DNA of 64,000 bases, taken from contig NZ_OY856306.1 of NCBI RefSeq assembly GCF_963693435.1, positions 930,001-994,000 of the forward strand, in the 5' to 3' direction. The notes under the pieces were generated by a model. The model was not told the DNA's origin and did no database searches. It saw only the letters and a list, made by a program, of their open reading frames with translations. The translations under genes and the position numbers were made by a program. Numbering within the stretch: the stretch's first letter is position 1; every line of letters starts with the position of its first letter. Below are positions 47,276 to 55,374 of this stretch, one piece after another. The DNA comes from Pasteurella atlantica (GTDB lineage: Bacteria > Pseudomonadota > Gammaproteobacteria > Enterobacterales > Pasteurellaceae).

Positions 47276-48601
47276 TTACATCACATTTAATGTAGCAAAA
47301 AGCATATCTAATAGACCTGTAATTTTAAGTAATAAAATAGCGGTTAATACCCACACGACAGCATTAATTTCTTTATATCTACCTGTCAAAACTTGTAGTG
47401 CCGTATAAGATATAAAGCCAATAGTAATACCATCTGCAATAGAATAAGTAAGCGGCATTGTAATTGTACAAACAACGGCAGGAGCAAATTCTCTAATATC
47501 TTTCCAATCCAGATCAGTTAATGATTCCAACATTAACACCGAAACATATAAAATTGCACCAGCCGTTGCATAAGCAGGAATCATTCCAGCTAGAGGTGCA
47601 AAAAATAGACTTAATAGAAAGAGTATGCCAACAACAACAGCCACTAACCCTGTGCGACCACCCGCAGCAACCCCTGCATTACTTTCAATGTAACTGGTCG
47701 TTGATGAAGTACCATATAATGCTCCAGTTATGGTTGCGGTTGCATCTGCTAATAATGCCTTATCTAAATTTTTGATTTCTCCTTCTTCATTCATCAATTC
47801 AGATTGTTTGGCAACGGCGATGAGCGTTCCACTGGTATCAAATAAATCAACAAATAAGAAAGCAAAAACAACGCTGATCATTCCTACATTAAATGCACCT
47901 GCAATATCAAGTTGTAATAGTGTTGGCATAATAGACGGTGGCATAGCGATAACGCCAGAATAATTAGTGTAACCTGCCAATAAACTAATAATTGCAATAG
48001 AAATAACACCAATAGTGACGGCACCAGTAACACGAAAATGGCTTAACGCCGTAATGAGCAGAAAACCAAGTAATGCCATTGATGATGAAAAAGTAAATGG
48101 TCCAAGTCCAACAAGTACGGCAGGATTATCTACAATAATACCAGAGTTTTGCATTGCAATGAAAGCAAGGAATGCACCTATCCCAGCCACAATTCCTTGT
48201 TTTAAACCTCTTGGAATAGCATTGATAATCCATTTACGAACCTTAAATATCCCCAATAATAAGAATACACAGCCTGAAAGGAACACAGCACCTAATGCCG
48301 TTTGCCAAGTGTATCCCATTCCCAGTACGACGCTATAAGTAAAGAACGCATTTAAGCCCATACCTGGTGCTAATGCAACGGGCAATTTAGCCACAAATCC
48401 CATAATAAAACAGCCTGTTGCCGCAGCTAAACAAGTGGCAACAAAAACCGCCCCTTTATCCATTCCAGTGGTAGATAAAATATTCGGATTAACAAAAATA
48501 ATATATGCCATTGTTAAAAAAGTGGTTAAGCCAGCGATAACTTCTTTTCTAATGGTGGTATTTTTGCCATCAATACCAAAATAGGATTTAATAAAATTCA
48601 T
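47276..48601 (-). CDS. NCS2/AzgA-family purine permease
   Basis: A 441-residue membrane protein with about 12-14 hydrophobic segments. The AzgA-type signature FVNPNILSTTGMDKGAVFVA is near the start, and ALAPGMGLNAFF and the mid-protein TSYIESNAGVAAGGRTGL are substrate-domain motifs. Family members import adenine, guanine or hypoxanthine with protons; which base is not certain. Two PurR-like boxes lie 68-95 bases upstream, fitting a purine role. Confidence 0.88.
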   Translation of the reverse strand: MNFIKSYFGIDGKNTTIRKEVIAGLTTFLTMAYIIFVNPNILSTTGMDKGAVFVATCLAAATGCFIMGFVAKLPVALAPGMGLNAFFTYSVVLGMGYTWQTALGAVFLSGCVFLLLGIFKVRKWIINAIPRGLKQGIVAGIGAFLAFIAMQNSGIIVDNPAVLVGLGPFTFSSSMALLGFLLITALSHFRVTGAVTIGVISIAIISLLAGYTNYSGVIAMPPSIMPTLLQLDIAGAFNVGMISVVFAFLFVDLFDTSGTLIAVAKQSELMNEEGEIKNLDKALLADATATITGALYGTSSTTSYIESNAGVAAGGRTGLVAVVVGILFLLSLFFAPLAGMIPAYATAGAILYVSVLMLESLTDLDWKDIREFAPAVVCTITMPLTYSIADGITIGFISYTALQVLTGRYKEINAVVWVLTAILLLKITGLLDMLFATLNVM

Positions 48602-48668
48602 AGCATTTTTTCCTGTTTAAGTTAAAGATTAAGTGAAGAAAGTTAAATTTTACTATAAAAAAAATAAA

Positions 48669-48696
48669 AAGCAACCGTTTGCGTAAACGTTTGCTT
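48669..48696 (-). promoter_or_regulatory. Two overlapping PurR-like boxes
   Basis: AAGCAACCGTTTGCGT (48669-48684) and GCGTAAACGTTTGCTT (48681-48696) match ACGCAAACGTTTGCGT at 14 and 13 of 16 positions. They lie upstream of the purine permease, in the only place a permease promoter can be. Confidence 0.75.
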
Positions 48697-48820
48697 ATTT
48701 TTTATATCTATTTGGGAAATAAACAGAATGTTTAAAATTTGTAAATTTTTTCGTAAATGTACCCGCTTAAAAAGTACTACAAATCTGCTTTCCAGTCTAT
48801 GTGAAAAATAAATAAAAAAC

Positions 48821-48850
48821 ACCCCAGAAGTTGTGTTCAACTTTTGGGGT
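48821..48850 (-). terminator. Terminator after the adhesin gene (duplicated element, copy 2)
   Basis: Same hairpin as 45679-45708, ending 25 bases past the adhesin stop, with a T-rich run after it on the minus strand. Confidence 0.85.
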
Positions 48851-48874
48851 GCATACCTCAAATTTTAATGGTGA

Positions 48875-51800
48875 TTACCAGCTATACCCAGCACCTGCAC
48901 CGACCATTGTTTCTTCTCTTAAGTCGGAACTGACGGAACCTTTTAAGATCCATTTACCATTATCCGAAATCGTTGATAGCCCTAGAGAAACGGCAGTTGT
49001 ACCACGATAATGTGCCGTACCCACTGCTACCATTGAGCGACCCGGTAAGTATTCCTGTGGTAAGTTTGCCATTGCACCAGCAATAGCCGCACCTGAAATA
49101 GCTCTTTTCTTAGCTTCATTACTGTTCTGATTTAATTGTGATGCTATTTTATATAATTGGCTTCCATTTACTGCATCCGTTGATGTTGCAGAAACTTCAC
49201 CTGCAGCAACATTGGTAATTTTATGTCCACCATTATTTAAGCCTGTTTGACCAATAGAAACGCCATTGTTAAATGAAATATTTTGCATACCAGTTAGAGT
49301 TGGGTTGACTTCAACATTTACATCATTTAATAACGTTTTCTTGCCTTTACCTGTTACTTTGATACTGTCTTTATTTGAGGTTAATTCACCCTTCATCTTA
49401 TCAGCATCAAGTTTTTTATCAATTGCTGCTTTATTGCTCGCTATATTTTTAGTATTAGCGGTCACATTTTTAGAATTATTTGCAATATCAGATTTGTTTG
49501 TTTCAACTTGTGTTAAAGTTGTTTGAACATCATCTGATAATTTATCTTTTGTCACATTTTTATCTTTGATTTTTGCAGTAGTAATTGCATTATCTTCAAT
49601 TTCTAATGTTACAGCACCTAATAATTGACTTCTGCCCGCTCCACCAACTTTAATCCCTTTTCCTGTGATAGATTTATTCATATCATCAGAATTTACTTTT
49701 TTATCTAGCAACTCATTCGTTTTTGTTTTGGTGTAATGGTTATCATCTAAATATTTTTTAACCGTGCCACCATTAACTACTTTTTTATCACCATCAGCCA
49801 CTTGTCCGTCTGTTTTGACTTCAATTTTGATATTATCTAATAATTGATTTGCTCCATTACCTGTCACAGAAATAGTCTTCGAGCTTAAAACACCTTTCAT
49901 ATCATCTTTACTTAATTTAGATGCGATGGCTTTTGTATTTTCTCCAATTTTAGTAGTATTTTGACCAATCTTAGTGGTGTTTTGACCAATCTTAGTGGTG
50001 TTCTCTCCAATCTTAGTGGTATTTTCACCAATCTTAGTGGTATTTTCACCAATCTTAGTGGTGTTCTCTCCAATCTTAGTAGTGTTCTCTCCAATCTTAG
50101 TGGTATTTTCACCAATCTTAGTAGTGTTCTCTCCAATCTTAGTGGTATTTTCACCAATCTTAGTGGTGTTCTCTCCAATCTTAGTGGTATTTTCACCAAT
50201 CTTAGTGGTGTTCTCTCCAATCTTAGTGGTATTTTCACCAATCTTAGTAGTGTTCTCTCCAATCTTAGTGGTATTTTCACCAATCTTAGTGGTGTTCTCT
50301 CCAATCTTAGTAGTATTTTCACCAATCTTAGTGGTATTTTTCTCAATATTATCTATTTTATTTTTTAACGAAATGGTAAGTTTTCTTTCTGCAATACTGT
50401 TATCTTTTAAACTTAACTTATATTTTCTTCCTTTATAAGTATTAGCACCATTCCCATCTAAAAACTCTTTGTTAACAGCAATCTCACTTCCAGCTACATT
50501 TTCATCTATCTGAGTTAATTGTGTGGTATTTGCAGCATCTGTATCAGCAAGTCCAGCTTTTACGTGTTTTATATATCTTTCACTTCCCGCACTTCCTACT
50601 GAAATCGCATAATTTTCAGCTGTAGAATTATTTCCTAAAACTACTGCATCTTTTTTCCCTCTTGCATCTACACCCGAACCTAAAATATAAATTTTTTCTG
50701 AATTTATTTTATTATCTGAACCAAAAGCATAAGAATTATGTCCTGAAATATTATTCTTGTTCCCCATAGCATAAGAATTATTTCCTGAAATGGTATTACC
50801 GTATGTTTTATCTACACTCTTAGATTTAGTATCTTCTGGATTGAAACCTCCTATAGCATAAGAACCATTACCTGTTATATTATTTCCTCTTCCACCAAGT
50901 GAACCACTTAGTAAACCATTAACAGTATTATTTGTCCCACCCAAAATAAAACCATTTTTAGTCTTTTTGTCTATTTTATTATGACGTCCACCTAATATAA
51001 TAGCATTATCATAGTACTTTCCATCACTAACAATTTTACTTCCATATCCGCCTATAATTACATTATTATCTCCATTTATAATTTCATTTCCATCAGCATG
51101 TCTATCACCACCACCGAGAATAAAATTATCATAACCTGTACCACCGTGTATCTTTGATTTTGCTCCTCCAATAATAACATTTCCTTTATTAACATTCTCA
51201 ATAGTATTATCTTCTCCCACAAAAATAGCATTAGATATTCCACTATTTGTAATGGTATTTTTCTGCCCACCTAGAGTTATAGAATCCTCACTAGATACGC
51301 TATTTTTGTAACCACCAATAACACTAGAACGAAAACCTGTTGCACTTACACTATTTTCAACACCACCCATAACAGAAGAATTTAATCCTGCGGCTGTATT
51401 TCCTACAACTTTTCCACTTTCATAAAAGCCACCGCCGATAACAACAGAAGCTTTTCCACTTGCAACATTTCCAGCTCCTCCTAAGATAGCAGAGTCCTTC
51501 GCTGTTTTAGTTATTGCATTCGTATGTCCACCTAATATGATATTATCATCTTGATAATTTCTATCTGCAACACCAGTAATTTTATTGTTGTATCCGCCTA
51601 TAATCGAATTATTATCTCCATCGGTAATTGAATTTCCACCACCATCAGTATTACCTCCACCGATAATAACATTGTCAAAGCCTTGCTTATTATCAGTCCC
51701 TATTATCTCTGATTCTTGTCCACCAATAATAGCATTACGATGATTGGCATTAGTAATGGTATTATTATATCCTGCAAAAATACCATTATATTGTTTGCTA

Positions 51801-52168
51801 CCTATAATCTTGTTTTTATTTCCACCAATAACAGCAGAATTTATATTATCGTTGCCCTCAATACTGTTTTTAGAACTTCCACCAACAATAGAATTTGTTC
51901 CTTCTGCTGTTCCATTGTTTAAAACAATCGAACCTGTGCCTGTGCCATTTTTGGCTGGGTCATCAGTACTGTCAGGTGTCGTAGTTGCATAAGTTTGTAT
52001 TTTCGGTTGTGCCGTTAGCTTTTGCAGTTGCTTTTGCAATCCTTCTACTTGTTTTATAAGAGCATCTATTTGTTCTTGTTGACTTGGTTCCGCAAAAGCA
52101 AAACTCGTTGTGAGTGATAAAAATAATAGTGTTGCAACTGTTGTTTTCTTGTTATTTTTAGTATTCAT
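48875..52168 (-). CDS. Trimeric autotransporter adhesin (YadA/Hia type)
   Basis: A 1,097-residue surface protein. Signal peptide (about 1-26, ending SFAFA), a short coiled coil (about 28-55), then a long head (about 75-525) of degenerate 14-16-residue units of the type NSIxGGxxNxI/AIGG, as in YadA-like beta-rolls. A neck (VKAGLADTDAANTTQL, about 530-545), a stalk with 19 copies of a seven-residue NTTKIGE unit (about 610-743), further coiled regions, a second neck (ITNVAAGEVSATSTDAVNG) and a YadA anchor (about 1020-1097, ending VGAGAGYSW) follow. It should bind host surfaces or matrix. It reads in frame throughout. AAGGAA precedes the ATG. Confidence 0.95.
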   Translation of the reverse strand: MNTKNNKKTTVATLLFLSLTTSFAFAEPSQQEQIDALIKQVEGLQKQLQKLTAQPKIQTYATTTPDSTDDPAKNGTGTGSIVLNNGTAEGTNSIVGGSSKNSIEGNDNINSAVIGGNKNKIIGSKQYNGIFAGYNNTITNANHRNAIIGGQESEIIGTDNKQGFDNVIIGGGNTDGGGNSITDGDNNSIIGGYNNKITGVADRNYQDDNIILGGHTNAITKTAKDSAILGGAGNVASGKASVVIGGGFYESGKVVGNTAAGLNSSVMGGVENSVSATGFRSSVIGGYKNSVSSEDSITLGGQKNTITNSGISNAIFVGEDNTIENVNKGNVIIGGAKSKIHGGTGYDNFILGGGDRHADGNEIINGDNNVIIGGYGSKIVSDGKYYDNAIILGGRHNKIDKKTKNGFILGGTNNTVNGLLSGSLGGRGNNITGNGSYAIGGFNPEDTKSKSVDKTYGNTISGNNSYAMGNKNNISGHNSYAFGSDNKINSEKIYILGSGVDARGKKDAVVLGNNSTAENYAISVGSAGSERYIKHVKAGLADTDAANTTQLTQIDENVAGSEIAVNKEFLDGNGANTYKGRKYKLSLKDNSIAERKLTISLKNKIDNIEKNTTKIGENTTKIGENTTKIGENTTKIGENTTKIGENTTKIGENTTKIGENTTKIGENTTKIGENTTKIGENTTKIGENTTKIGENTTKIGENTTKIGENTTKIGENTTKIGENTTKIGQNTTKIGQNTTKIGENTKAIASKLSKDDMKGVLSSKTISVTGNGANQLLDNIKIEVKTDGQVADGDKKVVNGGTVKKYLDDNHYTKTKTNELLDKKVNSDDMNKSITGKGIKVGGAGRSQLLGAVTLEIEDNAITTAKIKDKNVTKDKLSDDVQTTLTQVETNKSDIANNSKNVTANTKNIASNKAAIDKKLDADKMKGELTSNKDSIKVTGKGKKTLLNDVNVEVNPTLTGMQNISFNNGVSIGQTGLNNGGHKITNVAAGEVSATSTDAVNGSQLYKIASQLNQNSNEAKKRAISGAAIAGAMANLPQEYLPGRSMVAVGTAHYRGTTAVSLGLSTISDNGKWILKGSVSSDLREETMVGAGAGYSW
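49941..50340 (-). repeat. 21-bp tandem repeat tract in the adhesin stalk
   Basis: Nineteen 21-base units encode NTTKIGE (two read NTTKIGQ). Two codon variants, ending in ATTTTCACC and GTTCTCTCC on the plus strand, alternate for much of the tract, giving a 42-base higher-order period. Because 21 is a multiple of three, gain or loss of units keeps the frame and changes stalk length. Confidence 0.95.
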
Positions 52169-52214
52169 TTATATGAAATTCCTTCATTTTAGGTATTGAC
52201 AATTTAATCAAACT

Positions 52215-52241
52215 ATTATACCCCCCCTGTCTAAAATTCAA
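52215..52241 (-). promoter_or_regulatory. Adhesin promoter with G7 run in the spacer
   Basis: On the minus strand TTGAAT (52241-52236) is followed by a 15-base spacer ending in seven G (52227-52221) and then a perfect TATAAT (52220-52215). The start codon is 47 bases past the -10. The spacer is shorter than the optimum of 17, and the homopolymer can change its length. Confidence 0.65.
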
Positions 52242-52287
52242 CTAAAAACAATTTGTTAAAAATGGTCGTATATAATTTAGTGATTTT

Positions 52288-52296
52288 TGTTATAAT
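52288..52296 (+). promoter_or_regulatory. Extended -10 promoter for der
   Basis: TGTTATAAT at 52288-52296 fits an extended -10 (TGnTATAAT), 38 bases before the der ATG. No -35 hexamer is at the right distance. Confidence 0.6.
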
Positions 52297-52334
52297 GTCG
52301 AACTATTAAAGAAACTCTAAAGGTAAAAATCTAT

Positions 52335-53837
52335 ATGACACCTGTTATTGCGCTCGTTGGGCGTCCAAATGTGGGAAAATCCACACTTTTTAATCGCTTA
52401 ACCCGTACTCGTGATGCGTTAGTTGCAGACTTTCCCGGTTTAACCCGAGATCGTAAATATGGTCAAGCTCATATCAATGGACACGATTTTATCGTAATTG
52501 ATACTGGCGGTATTGACGGTACGGAAGAGGGCGTGGAAGAAAAAATGGCGGAACAATCGTTACTTGCGATTGATGAAGCCGATGTTGTTTTCTTTATGGT
52601 GGATGCCCGAGCGGGTTTGGTGCCTGCTGATATTGGTATCGCACAATATTTGCGAGCTCGTGAAAAAACGACTGTTGTGGTAGCAAATAAAGTTGATGGT
52701 ATTGATGCAAATTCACATTGTGCCGAATTTTATCAACTGGGCTTAGGCGAAATTGAACAAATTGCCGCATCACAAGGGCGTGGCGTAAACCAACTTATCG
52801 AACAAGTACTTATTCCTTTGGCTGAAAAGGTTGAACAAGGCGTTGAAGCGGAAGAAGTAGAAAGCCAAGAAATTGATGAATGGGAACGTGATTTTGATTT
52901 TAATAATGAAGAAGATACGGCATTATTAGATGAAGCGTTAAACGAAGAGCAAGAATATGATCAAAATATTAAAATTGCAATTGTTGGTCGTCCAAATGTA
53001 GGGAAATCAACCTTAACTAACCGAATTTTGGGTGAAGATCGTGTAGTGGTTTATGATTTACCGGGTACGACACGCGATAGTATTTACATCCCAATGGAAC
53101 GCGATGATCAGAAATACACTATTATTGATACTGCTGGTGTACGTAAGCGTGGAAAGGTCAATTTAGCGGTTGAAAAATTCTCTGTTATTAAAACCTTAAA
53201 AGCCATTCAAGATGCGAATGTGGTGTTATTAACCATTGATGCACGTGATGGTATTTCAGATCAAGATTTATCACTGTTAGGTTTTATTTTAAATGCAGGA
53301 CGTTCACTTGTGATTGTGGTCAATAAATGGGATGGAATGAGCCACGATGATAAAGAATTTGTAAAATCAGAACTGGATCGCCGTTTAAATTTTATTGATT
53401 TTGCTCGAGTGCATTTTATTTCTGCATTGCACGGCAGTGGTGTGGGTAGTTTATTTGGTTCAATTAAAGAGGCTTATGGTTGTGCAACCCAAAAAATGAC
53501 GACATCTATGCTGACTCGTGTCTTAAAAATTGCCATTGATGATCATCAACCTCCATTGGTCAATGGTCGCCGTGTGAAATTAAAGTATGCTCACCCCGGT
53601 GGTTACAATCCGCCGATCATTGTGGTACACGGCAACCAAGTAGAAAAATTAGCAGATTCTTATAAACGTTATTTATCAAACTATTTCCGTAAAAGTCTGA
53701 AAGTAATTGGTACGCCGATACGTATTCAATTCCAAGAAGGGGAAAATCCTTTTGCAGGTAAACGTAATAAATTAACACCAAACCAATTAAGAAAACGTAA
53801 GCGTTTGATGAAGTTTATTAAGAAAAGTAAAAAATAA
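52335..53837 (+). CDS. der: Ribosome assembly GTPase Der (EngA)
   Basis: A 500-residue protein with two tandem GTPase domains: GRPNVGKST at about residues 8-16 and again near 217-225, with DTGG and DTAG switch motifs and NKVD and NKWD specificity motifs. A C-terminal KH-like domain (about 390-480) and a basic tail ([17 protein letters not shown]) follow. Needed for 50S subunit assembly. The acidic linker between domains ([16 protein letters not shown]) is typical of gamma-proteobacterial Der. Divergent from the adhesin. Confidence 0.97.
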   Translation: MTPVIALVGRPNVGKSTLFNRLTRTRDALVADFPGLTRDRKYGQAHINGHDFIVIDTGGIDGTEEGVEEKMAEQSLLAIDEADVVFFMVDARAGLVPADIGIAQYLRAREKTTVVVANKVDGIDANSHCAEFYQLGLGEIEQIAASQGRGVNQLIEQVLIPLAEKVEQGVEAEEVESQEIDEWERDFDFNNEEDTALLDEALNEEQEYDQNIKIAIVGRPNVGKSTLTNRILGEDRVVVYDLPGTTRDSIYIPMERDDQKYTIIDTAGVRKRGKVNLAVEKFSVIKTLKAIQDANVVLLTIDARDGISDQDLSLLGFILNAGRSLVIVVNKWDGMSHDDKEFVKSELDRRLNFIDFARVHFISALHGSGVGSLFGSIKEAYGCATQKMTTSMLTRVLKIAIDDHQPPLVNGRRVKLKYAHPGGYNPPIIVVHGNQVEKLADSYKRYLSNYFRKSLKVIGTPIRIQFQEGENPFAGKRNKLTPNQLRKRKRLMKFIKKSKK

Positions 53838-53858
53838 AAAGTAAAGAACGAAAAAGGT

Positions 53859-53902
53859 AAGCGGTACGTTAATTGTAAATTTTTACAAGAATGTAACCGC
53901 TT
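53859..53902 (+). terminator. Inverted USS hairpin after der
   Basis: AAGCGGTACGTTAATTGTAAA faces TTTACAAGAATGTAACCGCTT, giving an imperfect stem of opposed USS cores in the der-ubiK gap. Confidence 0.65.
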
Positions 53903-53930
53903 ATCTCTCAAATTAAGTAAGGAGAAAAGA

Positions 53931-54179
53931 ATGTTAGATCCTAAAAAATTAGAAAATATCGCACAACAACTTCATAATTCATTACCACAAGGTCTAAAAA
54001 ATGTCGGTAGCGATTTAGAAGAAAAATTCAAACAAATTTTACAAGCACAATTATCAAAGTTAGATGTGGTTACTCGTGAAGAATTTGATGTGCAATCACA
54101 GGTTTTATTGCGTACCCGTGAAAAATTAAATGAATTAGAAAAACGTTTGGATGAAATAAATTCAGCAGAGCAGAAATAA
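53931..54179 (+). CDS. ubiK: Ubiquinone biosynthesis accessory factor UbiK (YqiC)
   Basis: An 82-residue protein of the BMFP/YqiC family. An N-terminal amphipathic helix ([20 protein letters not shown]) is followed by a C-terminal trimeric coiled coil ([19 protein letters not shown]). It helps the UbiJ-containing complex make ubiquinone under oxygen. AAGGAG lies before the ATG. Confidence 0.9.
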   Translation: MLDPKKLENIAQQLHNSLPQGLKNVGSDLEEKFKQILQAQLSKLDVVTREEFDVQSQVLLRTREKLNELEKRLDEINSAEQK

Positions 54180-54215
54180 GCGGGTAGATTTTTTGTAGAA
54201 TTTACAAATTTTAAG

Positions 54216-54242
54216 ATATAGATGGGGATGCCCTGTCTATAT
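54216..54242. terminator. AGACAGGG-type hairpin at the end of the ORF6N gene
   Basis: ATATAGA (54216-54222) pairs with TCTATAT (54236-54242), continued by two wobble and three G-C pairs around ATG. Its right half CCCTGTCT matches the palindromes at 16846 and 20068. It overlaps the last codons of the minus-strand gene and lies between convergent genes. Confidence 0.6.
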
Positions 54243-55118
54243 TTTTTTATAAAAATTCACGTCAATATCCTTTAATAATGAAAACCCAAACACTTTTTTA
54301 CCCAAATCTTTTAAACTCGCACCAATAAGGTAAATATCTTTATCATCAATAATTAAAAATCTATCGTGAAAATTTTTATTTATTTGAATGTCTATTTTTT
54401 TGTATTGCTGATTATATTTTTCTAAATCAAGTTTTAAGGTTTTGTTCATTGAATGAGTATAAATAGTGACATTTATACGTTGGTTTTTCTGAAAAAGTGT
54501 CAAAGTTGAATCATCAATATAGTTATCAATGAGTACAATGTGTTTTTGTGCTTTTCTAATTAAATCAGATACAAATTTATGTGCATCAAAAATTTGACCA
54601 TTAAAGAAAATACCTTGTTGTTGAATTTGCTCTTTATTTTCTAGTGCTTTGAAAATCTTATCGATATTCGTGTTGGTAATAAGTTGGCTTTGTTCTAGTG
54701 TTTCAATTCGTTTAAAAATATCACCATTTTGAGCAATAAATTTTCTCATTGTAACAAAGCTATCAATTATTTTTATACTGACTTCTATTGCGGTACTACT
54801 TCTTAAAACAGCACTTAGCATTGACACACCTTGTTCGGTAAAAACATAGGGTAAATATTTTGTGTGAGTTCCCCAAGTATTATTTTCTTCGCCAGATCTT
54901 AAGGTCGCAAATTGCGACCTTAAATTTTCATATTCTTGTTGAGTGAGTTGAAATCTGAAATGTTCAGGAAATCGAGCAATATTTCTTTTAACTTGTTCTG
55001 TTAATCTTTTGAGTTCTACACCATAAAGTGAAGCGAGATCTCTATCTAACATTACTTGTTTATTTCTTATGGTGTAGATTTTGGATTTGATATCAAAGTG
55101 CTCAGCTATTTTATTCAT
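54237..55118 (-). CDS. ORF6N-domain protein with C-terminal phospholipase-D-like motif
   Basis: A 293-residue accessory protein. The N-terminal ORF6N domain (about 10-125) shows VMLDRDLASLYGVELKRLTEQ and KYLPYVFTEQGVSMLSAVL, known from phage and island-borne proteins. A coiled segment (about 135-165) links to a C-terminal domain with FHDRFLIIDDKDIYLIGASLKD. This resembles one half of a PLD-type HxK(x4)D...GS active site, with Arg253 in place of Lys. One half-site implies dimerisation if active. A perfect 12-bp inverted repeat (54899-54923) lies in the gene. It is read against its neighbours, between ubiK and pgi. Confidence 0.75.
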   Translation of the reverse strand: MNKIAEHFDIKSKIYTIRNKQVMLDRDLASLYGVELKRLTEQVKRNIARFPEHFRFQLTQQEYENLRSQFATLRSGEENNTWGTHTKYLPYVFTEQGVSMLSAVLRSSTAIEVSIKIIDSFVTMRKFIAQNGDIFKRIETLEQSQLITNTNIDKIFKALENKEQIQQQGIFFNGQIFDAHKFVSDLIRKAQKHIVLIDNYIDDSTLTLFQKNQRINVTIYTHSMNKTLKLDLEKYNQQYKKIDIQINKNFHDRFLIIDDKDIYLIGASLKDLGKKVFGFSLLKDIDVNFYKKI

Positions 55119-55244
55119 TGGATTATCCTTGATTTTTTATGACAGTATATCTAAAAGAACAATAAATATTTTTTAATTTTTGCGATCCTCATCGCATTTT
55201 TACTTTTTAATATTATGATCGCCATTTCATTCAAAAAAGAATAA

Positions 55245-55281
55245 TGATTGAAATTATTGATTGAAATTATTGATTGAATTA
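55245..55281 (+). repeat. 13-bp tandem repeat upstream of pgi
   Basis: TGATTGAAATTAT occurs twice in full (55245 and 55258) and once in part (55271-55281). It lies in the 256-base gap before pgi, which otherwise shows AT-rich promoter DNA and no gene. Confidence 0.8.
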
Positions 55282-55374
55282 ATACCTTACAATTATGCGC
55301 TAATTCAGCTAAAATTATGCACTATCAAAATATAAGTACCAATTTCAATATTAAATCTCGTATAAGGAAATTAA

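Noticed and set aside
49941-50340. CRISPR-like appearance of regularly spaced similar units.
   Set aside because: Units are contiguous 21-mers with no unique spacers, and they encode the adhesin stalk in frame.
49912-50438. Long open frames on both strands made of LRLVKIP-, NLSGVL- and FSPILVV-like repeats.
   Set aside because: They are other-frame readings of the 21-bp tandem repeat in the adhesin gene; a repeat with a period divisible by three opens several frames at once.
55245-55281. A phase-variable promoter repeat for pgi.
   Set aside because: The 13-base unit occurs fewer than three times and no promoter hexamers flank it, so slippage control of a glycolytic gene is not supported.
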